This document shows positions 1 through 8,722 of a stretch of 64,000 nucleotides of DNA, in pieces. Positions within the stretch are counted from its first letter, which is position 1. Every line of letters starts with the position of its first letter. The stretch comes from Harmonia axyridis (lineage: Eukaryota > Arthropoda > Insecta > Coleoptera > Coccinellidae): positions 25,768,501 through 25,832,500 of the forward strand of contig NC_059501.1 in NCBI RefSeq assembly GCF_914767665.1. Reading direction: 5' to 3'. Under the pieces are notes generated by a model. It made no database searches and was not told where the DNA came from. It worked only from the letters and a program-made list of their open reading frames with translations. The translations under genes and the position numbers were made by a program.

Positions 1-719
1 TGATATTATCTTGAACAATTCATATTGAGGAAGCTCTATTGATTATGATGTTTGCAGTTTATTCAAAATCTTATTCGTGCCTAGCTTAATACGCCCGATG
101 AGTCCTATATTTAGTACAAATCAGTTGGAGTTCAGATCCCAATTACATTAAATTAGTCAAGTCCGAAACATCGAACAGATTTGGTCCAGTTAATTCCATT
201 GCATACATTACTAACGTAGGGTGATTAGACAGCAAGAACAGAGGGATGATACCAGCGTTCTAGGAGAATGTCCTTAGACTGCTGCATCAGATAGTCAGTA
301 GCGTAGGCGAGGAGTCTTCAGGCAGAGTGGTTATATTATCTGAACAAATTTGGCTTCGTGTCTGTCTGTAGGTCTTTATGACTGCCAACTTCTGTGAAAG
401 CCTTAATTCTTAATTTCGACAAATTCTCCAAATCTGATCTATTTTAATAGAATGTGGGGTAGTGGGTCCCCTGGTTGGGCTGTAGAAGGTCCCATAACAT
501 GAATTCAGCTTTACCTAATAAAGGGTAACATTGAGAATGGGCAAACCTGAAATACTCGGTATTTTCAGATGTAGGATGACCATGCAATTTATGGTATTTC
601 CAAATCTCACGTTTTCTTTATCCAACTATGCTTATGTTCGGATATTATATAGGTCGATAGTAATTTCTTATTCTTTCAATTCATTATGGCGATTTGAATT
701 GTCATCATTTAATGTGGTA
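1..719. other. No supported gene
   Basis: I see no convincing coding or RNA gene here. A 94-codon open frame at 531-815 has no recognisable domain and runs into a dispersed repeat, so it is probably chance. The part from 240 to 480 is slightly richer in GC than its surroundings and could be an old transposon remnant, but nothing identifies it. Confidence 0.5.
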
Positions 720-1020
720 TATAATGGAAACTATAACATTATTTACTCCTTTATGATTCTTTATTTTTTTGTTTTCAGATTTGAGTATGATATAAGGGTC
801 GTCAACTTCTGGTGAAAAACAAAGATGAAAGGATTTTGTTTGGATGAAGAAGAAACCCTTCAAGATAAATAAGTCTGCTTATTTTGTAAACAAATACATA
901 AACCAATCACTGCACCTATACTATACGGGGTGACAGAGTTTTTGCTGAGGTTTTTATCTGTGCTCTTGTGTCATACGTTAAAATGTACGATGCCCTGTTC
1001 ACATTTCCTACTGTCTGTTC
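720..1020 (+). repeat. Dispersed repeat, exon-like copy A (decayed)
   Basis: This segment matches, in inverted orientation, the sequence at 26215-26540. Both copies contain a pyrimidine tract ending in TTTTCAG followed by a similar coding-like stretch. In the second copy that stretch stays open for 98 codons; here it is broken by stops after the motif GFCLDEEET. A third, shorter piece of the family lies at 25772-25840. The structure resembles a 3' splice site plus one exon that has been spread as part of a repeat. I do not recognise the encoded peptide. Confidence 0.5.
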
Positions 1021-2490
1021 TAACATACACCATTTTTTTGTAGTACAGAGCAAAAAAAATTGAAAACTCTGTTAAAAAAGTGTTTATCAACTAAAAACAA
1101 TCAATACTAAAAGTTATTTAAAATATAAGAAAAAAAAAGTTTCAGGTGTATCTGGGTTAATACTGTGATTCATCGACACATGCTTCATTATCAAAAATTA
1201 ACATTTTTTGTATTGTAGTGATTTATTAATAATTTGAGCTATCTCGAATGGAAGTGGTAAACGAAGAATACCTATGGGAAATCAATATTTCTCCTTCTAC
1301 AAGTACGCTGTTTATGAATTTGTTATAGGTATTTACACCAGGTCATAATCATAGGTAATTCCGTAGAAATTTTAGCATTTTCGAGTATACGGTATTCTTT
1401 TACAATTATTTACGATCATTTCAAACATAGAGGTCGCGATCTAACTATGTTCCATCCTATTAATGTTTTTATAGACAGTCAAAAGTTGTTTTATATTTTC
1501 TTGTTACGATTATCGATCTGTATTGATTTGTAGTAATTTATTGTTCTATTCCTCCTCTCGGGGTTGGTTTCTTCATTTGAGCCTTTACCAAGGAGTCATC
1601 AGTTACTTTTATATTTCGGATGTTGATTTGTCTTTTCATTTTTCTGAAGGGTTCGAAACATGTCTATAAGAGTTTTTTCAATAAAAAAATTCTTCATCCT
1701 TTGTGGAGAAGACTCAAAGACCTTAGTCTCCCTCTTTAATATGTTCTTCTCCACTTTGAGCATAGAATTCTTTCTTCAGATAGAAGTATTACAAGACCGA
1801 AGATAACACATACTGAAGAGGGGCAAATTTAGGAGCGAAAAGATGAGGAAGAATAGCGTCACAACCATTGGCAGTGAAATTTTTCATCCCAAAACCAAAA
1901 TGTTATACGGTCCCTCGAAAGAGAACATTTCTTTCCCGGCCTGTGTCTCGAACTGCCAACCTTTGGATTAGGGATAAAGGGTTCTATTTACTGGACTAAC
2001 TGACAGTGATGATCTAGGTCTAAAGGACCTCTTTATATCCAGATGTCCTTATGAATATGAAATTACTTTCTTCTTGATACGTCTGGCCATATGCTATCTC
2101 CGCCACTGGCTTTCCACATCCTACATTTCAGGTCCACCGACAGCGTCCCGTCACTCGCAACGCACTATCGTCCGAGGCAATCTTGATGCACATGCACACT
2201 GTCCGACAAACTCTAATTGTCTCTGGCGGACCAAGCAGGGGGATTAGCAATTATTCGATTAATGGTTCATCCCTTTCTTATGAGGCCTAGACATCAATCA
2301 TCGAGATTATCATTAGAAAGAAAATCCGTGCTGCTGAGATTCTCGCCATGGGAGATTGAACAGCGAGCTTATCGGCATTTGAGACCTATTTAATTGTATA
2401 AAACGAGGAAAGTACTGACGTATAAACGGGAGCTTTTGAGCACTCGTCAGTTAGGCGTCAATCGCCTCCAGCCTATACAGCGTCGAGTTA
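1021..2490. other. No supported gene; mixed AT-rich and GC-richer DNA
   Basis: Most of this stretch is AT-rich and featureless. From about 2080 to 2490 the base composition is more balanced. The last part (about 2430-2475) matches, in reverse orientation, the short dispersed repeat seen at about 22010, 30745 and 46435. A TATAAA followed 28 bases later by TCAGTT (2421-2452) looks like an insect core promoter, but it overlaps that repeat, so I do not call it. Confidence 0.4.
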
Positions 2491-2560
2491 CAATGGACTA
2501 GTTCTCATTTTTTTGTTAAGGATTAATTCTAAAAATTTAAGTGAAATGAAACACAAATGG

Positions 2561-2934
2561 TTTGAGCAACCTATTCACGTTGAACAGGGATAGCCGTATG
2601 AGAGGCCATGCTTTCAAGCTACGAAAAGAAAACTTTAAGACTGTGCAAAGGCAAAACTTTTTGACAAACCGGATATCCGGTGTTTGGAACGCGTTACCTC
2701 CTGCTGTGGTGGAGTCAGTGTCGGTGAACTCGTTCAAAAACAATTATGACAGTTGGCATTCAAGTGAAAGGAACCTTTTTGTGTAATTTTTTTTTTTTTC
2801 TCTCCAGATCATCTGTATCATATTTCGCTCTTCAAGCACTTTTACCTTGTTCTCTTCTTTAAAAAAAAATATTTTTCTGTGAGTTTATGGGCATTGCCTA
2901 AACTTCAATCTTCGTTTAATAATAATAATAATAA
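2561..2934 (+). mobile_element. 5'-truncated LINE 3' end (CR1/Jockey group) nested in P-like element
   Basis: The frame over 2562-2786 ends in a peptide typical of the extreme C-terminus of CR1-group reverse transcriptases. It has R-MRGHAFKLRK, a NRISGVWNALPPAVVE motif and an SVNSFKNNYD motif, followed by a stop. A 3' untranslated region of about 150 bases follows and ends in an (AAT)n run at 2918-2934. The related P-like copy at 5046 lacks this whole block and joins the flanking sequence directly, so this is an insertion. Short shared bases (AAATG) flank it, but a convincing target duplication is not visible. Confidence 0.7.
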
Positions 2935-3133
2935 AAATGTGGAAGAATCATTGAAATATCTCTAGAAATGAAAAAGTTATGGGATTTTGAAGTTGCGCTT
3001 GGAAGAATAATTTCATAGTCTAGTGTGTGACGTCACGCCACTTACACGAGGCGACTGGTATTCGCAGGGTGCTTACGAATTCATTGGTGTACAATCACTT
3101 GTACCGTTCGTGTCGTGTTTTGTTCGTTACACG

Positions 3134-3328
3134 ATGACTGAAATAAAAAAAAAATCCTACAAATATTGTATTGTGCCTATGTGTGCAAGCACGACAATTA
3201 AAAACCGCAATAAATTGTTTTTTCATGTACCAAATGACATGAATCAAAGGAAGAAGTGGTGCAAATTAATGAGACGTGACTTAATTGGACCTAAAACTAC
3301 TTCATATGTGTGTGAAGATCATTTTGAT
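3134..3328 (+). CDS. THAP zinc-finger exon of a P-like transposase (partial)
   Basis: A start codon at 3134 opens a 65-codon exon. It ends at a strong splice donor, GTAAGT at 3329-3334; reading past it gives a stop at 3347-3349. The peptide is a THAP domain, a C2CH zinc-dependent DNA-binding fold. The ligands are C12, C17, C60 and H63, giving the spacing CX4CX42CX2H, with the conserved tryptophan W42 and an FHVP motif. In P-type transposases this domain sits at the N-terminus and binds sequence near the transposon ends. No downstream exon is visible before the right terminus, so only the DNA-binding part survives. The sister copy at 5046 has lost the exon entirely, leaving its ATG and first few codons. 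Alternatively this could be the first exon of a host THAP protein captured by the repeat. Confidence 0.6.
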
Positions 3329-3759
3329 GTAAGTACCTATCAGTACTAGCTGTCTATTTCAGATAATAAAAATATTAAGGTGTAAGTTGGTTTGAAATAA
3401 GTTATTGAGTAAAAATAACTTTGTCCTTTCGCGAAGCTTTCTTCTTTCTTATGGTGAAATAAAAACAAAACTCGAGTTAAAACTACACTGTACAACTACA
3501 AACGGCGCGAGAGCCTTGGCGCGGCTAAGTATTTAAATGTAATTTATGGTGTAGCGATCACAGGCAAGTGGCGTGACGTCACAGACGAGTCGGAGACCAA
3601 AGACGTTCCGCGCTAAAATACGTAAATTTAAATAATCTATTTCTCAGTCATTCATTGATGGATTTTCAAGATGTTTTCAATGATTTATAATTTTTGCTCT
3701 ATATTAAAATTCTATCGTGTCAAATATAGTATTATCAACATCACTAAACCAGTCCATTA

Positions 3760-3986
3760 ACAACCTAAAAACCTCTGAAGATGCTTACCACACTAGAAAG
3801 CGAAGCGTCATGTGAAAACCTAACTAAACTACGGCTAAAACGCCCGGAACTGTATACAGAGGTTCAACATGTATGTTCAAAGGCGCAATGGGCACAAAAA
3901 TTAACGAGCACACGTAAGCCCTTGATTTCACTTCAGTAGGTCTCCATTTCTTTATCGATATTCGTCAAGAATGTACCATCATATTA
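3760..3986. other. Short unassigned spacer
   Basis: No gene is seen. The motif around 3775-3850 has the look of a LINE 3' untranslated region, but I cannot assign it. Confidence 0.3.
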
Positions 3987-4530
3987 GGTGTACAACTTTG
4001 CTCCAGCCGTTTTGCAATAGATGACTGTACCGGTAAGAGTAGAAATAAATAGATCGTAGATGTCAAACAATAAAAGTTGAGGTATTTTTAAACATAACGC
4101 CATCTAAATTTCAGACAATTTGTGTCTGCATGTCAGCTTACGAGCCAAATATTCGTCATTTAATTGTCTGCTTCAATATGAAGAAATCTGCGGCTGAGGC
4201 TCATAGAATGCTCTTATATACATGTGAAGAGGGCACTATTAGAGAAAGAACCAGCATGGCCGTGGAAGAGAGAAGGTTTTTGAAGACGCAGAATTGGAAA
4301 CATTACTTCATCAAGATTCGTGGCAAACGCAACAGGAATTGGCGGGATCATTGGAAGTGACGCAAGAAGCCATTTCAAAACGCCTGAAAGTCATGAGAAT
4401 GATTCAGAAACAAGGGAATTGGGTGCCGTACGAGTTAGTTGAAGCTGAGAGATATTGAACGGTGTTTGTTTGCTTGTGATAATCCCATGCGCAGAACATC
4501 ATGGGGATATCCCGGCCCCATATACGTATT
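3987..4530 (+). mobile_element. Mariner fragment A (left end and N-terminal transposase)
   Basis: The left end carries the inverted-repeat sequence GTACAACTTTGCTCCAGCCG, preceded by TA. The reverse complement of a closely similar sequence is found at the right end of the mariner relic at 32180-33075. Downstream come frames for the N-terminal helix-turn-helix half of a mariner transposase. The similarity breaks off near 4530 in the GYPG region of the catalytic domain. The copy is therefore truncated and dead. It belongs to the same family as the 32-kb copy. Confidence 0.75.
4130..4470 (+). pseudogene. Mariner transposase, N-terminal remnant
   Basis: The translation begins with a helix-turn-helix region (NIRHLIVCFNMKKSAAEAHRM). 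It then shifts frame several times to give pieces equivalent to the linker and second DNA-binding domain, including SLEVTQEAISKRLKVM-like and MIQKQGNWVPYEL segments. The same segments are found in the 32-kb copy. At least one internal deletion and several frameshifts are present, and the catalytic aspartates are absent because the copy ends first. The gene can produce no functional transposase. Confidence 0.7.
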
Positions 4531-5045
4531 CTGCAGATGCATAAAGCATAGCTGAACGATTCGGCTTTTCAATATTTATCCGACCAATAACAAAAGCAGT
4601 AAAGTGAAGACGTATATTGTCTTTATACGTCTGCAGTTTACTAAGGTTAGTCAAGCATAGACAATGGCCAGACGTAGTTATGTTAATATTTCTATATGCC
4701 AGTTTATAGAATGTAAATAAGGCGCAGTATGAAACCAACTTTTGTAATTGGTATTATATTTAAATTAACATAATGACAAATTAACATCCGCAAAAAATCA
4801 CTATTTCCTAAATTTATTGTCACCTAGACCAATGTTACTCTCTACACAGAGTTGCAATTTGTGTGGTGCTCTTTTTTGCTGTTTTCTGTTAGATTTTCTA
4901 GGTTTTCGTATAGCTCACGATACTCTTCTACCTATCAATGTAACCTTACGTCTCGTAACTTTGAGCTTGACTTGAAATCAAGTCAAGCTCAAGCCAAATA
5001 GCTTGAAAATTAAGCCAAGCCGTGAATTCCTAGTGGTACCTTTTC
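4531..5045. other. Unassigned AT-rich spacer
   Basis: No gene is supported. A 79-codon open frame on the minus strand (4499-4738) has no recognisable motif and overlaps the mariner end. The only notable structure is the inverted repeat at 4961-4992, listed separately. Confidence 0.4.
4961..4992. repeat. Perfect 15-bp inverted repeat with 2-base spacer
   Basis: Arms TTGAGCTTGACTTGA and TCAAGTCAAGCTCAA are exact reverse complements separated by AA. A related CAAGCTTGAGCTTGA-rich segment, preceded by the same CACG-CTTGG context in the other orientation, occurs at about 25070-25130. The element is therefore part of a small dispersed family built from CAAGCT/AGCTTG units. Confidence 0.8.
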
Positions 5046-5574
5046 CAATGGACTAGGTTTCATTTTTTTGTTAAGGATTAATTCTGAAAATTCAAGTAAA
5101 ATGAAACAAAAATGTGGAAGAATCATTGAAATATCTCTAGAAATGAAAAAGTTATGAGACTTTGAAGTTGCGCTTGGAAGAATAATTTCATAGTACGCAG
5201 CGTCTAGTGTGTGACGTCACGCCACTTACACGAGGCGACTGGTATTCGCAGAGTGTTTACGAATTTATTGGTGTACAATCACTTGTGCCGTTCGTGTCGT
5301 GTTTTGTTCGTTACACTATGGCTGAAATTAAAAAAAATCCTACAAATATAACGTAATTTATGGTGTAGCGATCACAGGGAACTGGCATGACGTCGCAGAC
5401 GAGTCGGAGACCAAAGACGTTCCGCGCTAAAATATGTAAATTTGAATAATCTATTTCTCAGTTATTTCTTGATGGATTTTCAAAATTTTTTCACTGATTT
5501 ATCAGTTTTGCTCTATATTTTATTTTCTATCGTGTCGAATATAGTATTATCAACATCACTAAACTAGTTCATTG
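5046..5574 (+). mobile_element. P-like (THAP) element, internally deleted copy 2
   Basis: Both ends and both flanking halves match the copy at 2491-3759: CAATGGACTAG at the left and CTAGTTCATTG at the right. The middle is missing. Sequence joins directly from just after the ATG of the THAP exon (about 5350) to the 3' part beginning GTAATTTATGGTG. It also lacks the LINE found in copy 1. This is the usual form of a MITE derived by internal deletion. It would need a transposase supplied from elsewhere. Confidence 0.7.
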
Positions 5575-5676
5575 ACAAACTATAATTATCCATTTCTGGG
5601 ATCTGAAGAAGACTGAATAGTTGGTTTGAGTTGTTTCTGAGAAAGTGTTTTTCTCCAACCTCAGACTTTCTTCCTT

Positions 5677-5892
5677 TCAAAAAACCATACTGCTATAATC
5701 TACAATTTTACACGTATTTTCCTCGCCAAAGTGTTCTAATAAGAATGTGGTCTTTCCATCACCAAGTTCAAAGGGGCTACCTCTAAAACCGTTATTTGTC
5801 ATATATATCCACCTTCCGTCAGAAAACACCCCATACAGGTATACACACGTGCTTGGTACGCTGGCGATAATGACTTCGCGAAAGAGGCACAC
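5677..5892 (-). CDS. Unidentified 71-codon open frame
   Basis: This frame lies in a local patch of more balanced base composition (about 5680-6060). Its predicted peptide is rich in charged and polar residues, with motifs such as FSDGRWIYM and FELGDGKTTF, which is unlike chance AT-rich translation. I do not recognise it. It has no clear splice sites, no partner exon and no second copy in the window. It could be an exon, a fragment of an old transposon gene, or chance. Confidence 0.2.
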   Translation of the reverse strand: MCLFREVIIASVPSTCVYLYGVFSDGRWIYMTNNGFRGSPFELGDGKTTFLLEHFGEENTCKIVDYSSMVF

Positions 5893-6371
5893 TTCCGGCG
5901 ATATCTAATGAAGATCGTGGAATTTGCACAAGTGTGCGTTCTAACGACCCACCTATTCTCGGTTCGCGCTCCGCTGCTTGCCTGCCGCCTTTGCATTTCG
6001 CCGATTTTATCTCTTAATTTTCTTCCACTATGTGTGCTACTGCGGATATGTGGCACACGCTCCAATTCAGGTCACTAAGATAATTAAGAATCCGGTTCAT
6101 TTTGTACTGGTTCTCCGCCGAGGATGATATGTGTGTGTGGAAGCGCCGAGAAAATATTGCATGAATATTTAGCTTTTTTTGCTCACAAGGGCTCCTCACA
6201 GGGAAGTTTTGGGGTAGTTTCGATTTCTTAGATTTTTCATGATTTTTGGGGTGCTGAATCCGAATATTTGGTTTGCCACCAACATTTCGTACCGAAAAAT
6301 TGAAATAAATCCAAAGAAAAATATTTCATTTTTGGGCGGTTTTTTAATATAACTGAAAAATATTTTTTTCG

Positions 6372-6760
6372 GCAACCGTCCGGGAAGTGCTCACTTTCCG
6401 GACGCTTTTTCTCTGAGAAAGTAGCATTTCCCGGCCTAGTCTGGAAAGTACGTACTTCCCGGACTAGGCCGCAAAAGAATCATAAAATCCATAGCAACCG
6501 AGATAACGGCTGACAGTTCATATGAAATTAGTTGTCAAAAATTTTCATGTTTTTTGATCGCAATCGCAATAAAATATGGAAAGCAGCAGCGATATTGTTA
6601 TTTTACATGGTTGCCGAAAAAATATTGTACGCAACACGCTCGAAAATGGTTTTTTTGGAATCACAGACTTCCAGGACTCGCTTACGCTCGTCCTGGAATT
6701 TTGTCTATTCGTCCAAAAAAACCCTATTTTCCGGACTTGTTACGTAAATTACTATTTTAG
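6372..6760 (+). mobile_element. 389-bp hairpin-rich insert in tandem unit 1
   Basis: Unit 2 and unit 3 join TTTTTCG directly to TGAAT, so this block is extra in unit 1. It contains three strong inverted repeats: 6378-6403, 6432-6471 and 6669-6698. The first two are built from the same motif, GTCCGGGAAGT, in alternating orientation. All three plus frames are open for at least 60 codons around 6554-6747. No target duplication or terminal inverted repeat is obvious, so the class is unknown. It may be a small non-autonomous element or a structured RNA-coding unit. Confidence 0.6.
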
Positions 6761-6945
6761 TGAATCACCTTCCTATACAAAAATTTTAATTTTAGTACTC
6801 TATTGTATAAATACTGTGACGGTATTATTTCCTCAATATACAAATTGTAAATATGCCAAAAAAGAGTGAGTGCAGTTTGTTTTATCGGGTGTCCTTAATT
6901 CGTTGTCTAGTGTGAGGATCTCAAACTCCCTTTGAGCTAGAAAAA

Positions 6946-7203
6946 ATGAATGGCACATTTTCGGGCTTGATTTTTGAAATAATTGATTTGGTGAAAACCG
7001 CAACTTCATTAATTCAACTGATTTCAAGCGACAAGAGAAAATTGGCAAATGGCGTGAAACCAAAACTTCTCTACCTACTTGACCACATATTTAAAAAACA
7101 AATTCTCTCTCTTCTCGAATTCAAATATCACCATATCGTTTATTATAAGAATTCATTACATGAAATTTTGAAAATGAAAATAACATTCTGCTGTCAACAA
7201 TAA
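6946..7203 (+). CDS. Repeated 85-codon open frame, copy in unit 1
   Basis: The frame starts at an ATG after GAGCTAGAAAAA and encodes 85 residues with no recognised domain. The peptide begins MNGTFSGLIFEII and ends KITFCCQQ. It is slightly basic, with hydrophobic stretches but no clear membrane segment. The same frame, with the same length and only a few residue changes, is open in unit 2. In unit 3 (14741-15055) it is broken by stops and has extra sequence. This may only reflect recent duplication of a noncoding repeat. Coding potential is unproven. Confidence 0.25.
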   Translation: MNGTFSGLIFEIIDLVKTATSLIQLISSDKRKLANGVKPKLLYLLDHIFKKQILSLLEFKYHHIVYYKNSLHEILKMKITFCCQQ

Positions 7204-7366
7204 TTCAAGAGAAAAAAAAAATCATAATAATTAATAATAAATGGAAACTATGTATAACACCAAAGACTAGTTTCAATGTGAACCATTCGAGACTTTTTTT
7301 TCGGAAAGTCATCTATTACGTCATCGAAGTTTTTCCTTGATTTCGATAAAAATGAAAAATGTTTTT

Positions 7367-8252
7367 CCGGTTCATTTCGTACTGGTTCTCCGCCGAGGTT
7401 GATATTTGTGGAAGGGTCGCAACAATATTGCATGAATATTTAGCTTTTTTTGCTCACAAGGGCCCCTAACAGGAAAGTTTTGGAGTAGTTTCGATTTCTT
7501 AGATTTTTCATGATTTTTGGGGAGCTGAATCCGAATATTTGGTTTGCCACCAACATTTCGTACCGAAAAATTGAAATAAATGCAAAAAAAGTCAATATTT
7601 CATTTTTGGGTGGTTTTTTAATATAACTGAAAAATATTTTTTTCGTGAATCACCTTCCTATACAAAAATTTGAATTTTAGTACTCTATTGTATAAATACT
7701 GCGACGGTATTATTTCCTCAATATACAAATTGTAAATATGCCAAAAAAAAGTGAGTGCAGTTTGTTTTATCGGGTGTCCCAAATTCGTTGTCTAGTGTGA
7801 GGATCTCAAAATCCCTTTGAGCTAGAAAAAATGAATGGAACATTTTCGCGCTTAATTTTTGAAATAATTAATTTGGGGAAAACCGCAACTTCATTAATTC
7901 AACTGATTTCAAGCGACAAGAGAAAATTGGCAAATGGCGTGAAACCAAAACTTCTCTACCTACTTGACCACATATTTAAAAAACAAATTCTCTCTCTTCT
8001 CGAATTAAAATATCACCATATCGTTTATTATACGAATTCATTACATGAAATTTTGAAAATGAAAATAACATTCTGCTGTCAACAATGATTCAAGAGAAAA
8101 AAAAAATCATAATAATTAAAAATAAATGAAAACTATGTATAACACCAAAGCCTAGTTTCAATATGAACCATTCGGGACTTTTTTTTTCGGAATGTCATCT
8201 ATTACGTCATCGAAGTTTTTCCTTGACTTCGATAAAAATGAAAAATGTTTTT
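7367..8252 (+). repeat. Tandem array unit 2 (886 bp)
   Basis: This unit aligns end to end with unit 1 minus its insert, with no net length change. It carries an open copy of the 85-codon frame. It is followed without a gap by unit 3. Confidence 0.85.
7831..8088 (+). CDS. Repeated 85-codon open frame, copy in unit 2
   Basis: The frame corresponds to that at 6946-7203. The changes I can see are few: G to R at residue 7, D to N at residue 14, V to G at residue 16, F to L in SLLEF, and K to T in YYKNS. Length and termination are identical. No product is recognised. Confidence 0.25.
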   Translation: MNGTFSRLIFEIINLGKTATSLIQLISSDKRKLANGVKPKLLYLLDHIFKKQILSLLELKYHHIVYYTNSLHEILKMKITFCCQQ

Positions 8253-8445
8253 CCGGTTCAATTCGTACTGGTTCTCCGCCGAGGTTGATATTTGTGGAAG
8301 CGCCGCAACAATATTGCATGAATATTTAGCTTTTTTTGCTAACAAGGGCCCCTCACAGGAAAGTTTTGGGGAAGTTTCGATTTCTTAGATTTTTCATGAT
8401 TTTTGGGGAGCTGAATCCGAATATTTGGTTTGCCACCAACATTTC
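8253..8445 (+). repeat. Tandem array unit 3, part a
   Basis: The start of the third unit, interrupted at 8445 by the LTR retrotransposon. The unit resumes at 12971, with ATTTC duplicated on both sides (8441-8445 and 12971-12975). Confidence 0.8.
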
Positions 8446-8644
8446 TGTAATGTTCTCGATATATTAAACCAACACACTATTTTATATATCTTTATTTCTT
8501 AACGACCAAATACATACTGAATCAAATGAACATCAAAAAAAGCATATATTATACCATATTTATGATAAGAACAGAAAGTGTATTTCACATTCTAAACAAA
8601 TAAAAGTCACATTCTATTAATGTATATCGTTCGTATACATCACA
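8446..8644 (-). repeat. 3' LTR of the Mag-like element
   Basis: The 199-bp terminal repeat matches the copy at 12772-12970 with no difference I can see. On the plus strand it reads from TGTAATGTTC to ATACATCACA. Confidence 0.95.
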
Positions 8645-8656
8645 TATCTTCCCCTT
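8645..8656 (-). other. Polypurine tract
   Basis: Immediately inside the 3' LTR, the minus strand reads AAGGGGAAGATA. This is the expected primer for plus-strand DNA synthesis during reverse transcription. Confidence 0.8.
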
Positions 8657-8722
8657 AAAATTTTCGACACAGCGAAATCCTTGAAAACCCAAAAAGTTAT
8701 ATATTATAATCAAAATTTAAGC

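Larger units (their letters stand above)
2491..3759 (+). mobile_element. P-like (THAP) DNA transposon, non-autonomous copy 1
   Basis: The ends are inverted: CAATGGACTAG at the left and a near reverse complement, AGTCCATTA, at the right. The flanking halves match the copy at 5046-5574 closely. Between them this copy keeps a THAP-domain exon with a splice donor, but no later transposase exons. A truncated LINE has inserted at about 2561-2934. THAP-domain transposases are characteristic of P elements and some relatives, which is the basis for the family name. The target-site duplication is not clear. Confidence in the repeat pair is high; confidence in the P assignment is moderate. Confidence 0.65.
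6092..7366 (+). repeat. Tandem array unit 1 (1275 bp, with 389-bp insert)
   Basis: The unit begins at CCGGTTCATTTTGTACTGG and is repeated at 7367 and again at 8253. Unit 1 is 1275 bp and unit 2 is 886 bp; the difference is exactly the 389-bp segment at 6372-6760. The unit contains an 85-codon open frame near its 3' part. The identity between units 1 and 2 is high by eye, so the duplication is recent compared with most repeats here. Confidence 0.85.

Noticed and set aside
2397..2452. TATAAA plus TCAGTT arranged like an insect core promoter
   Set aside because: The initiator-like part lies inside a short dispersed repeat, no downstream promoter element is present, and no gene follows before a transposon end.
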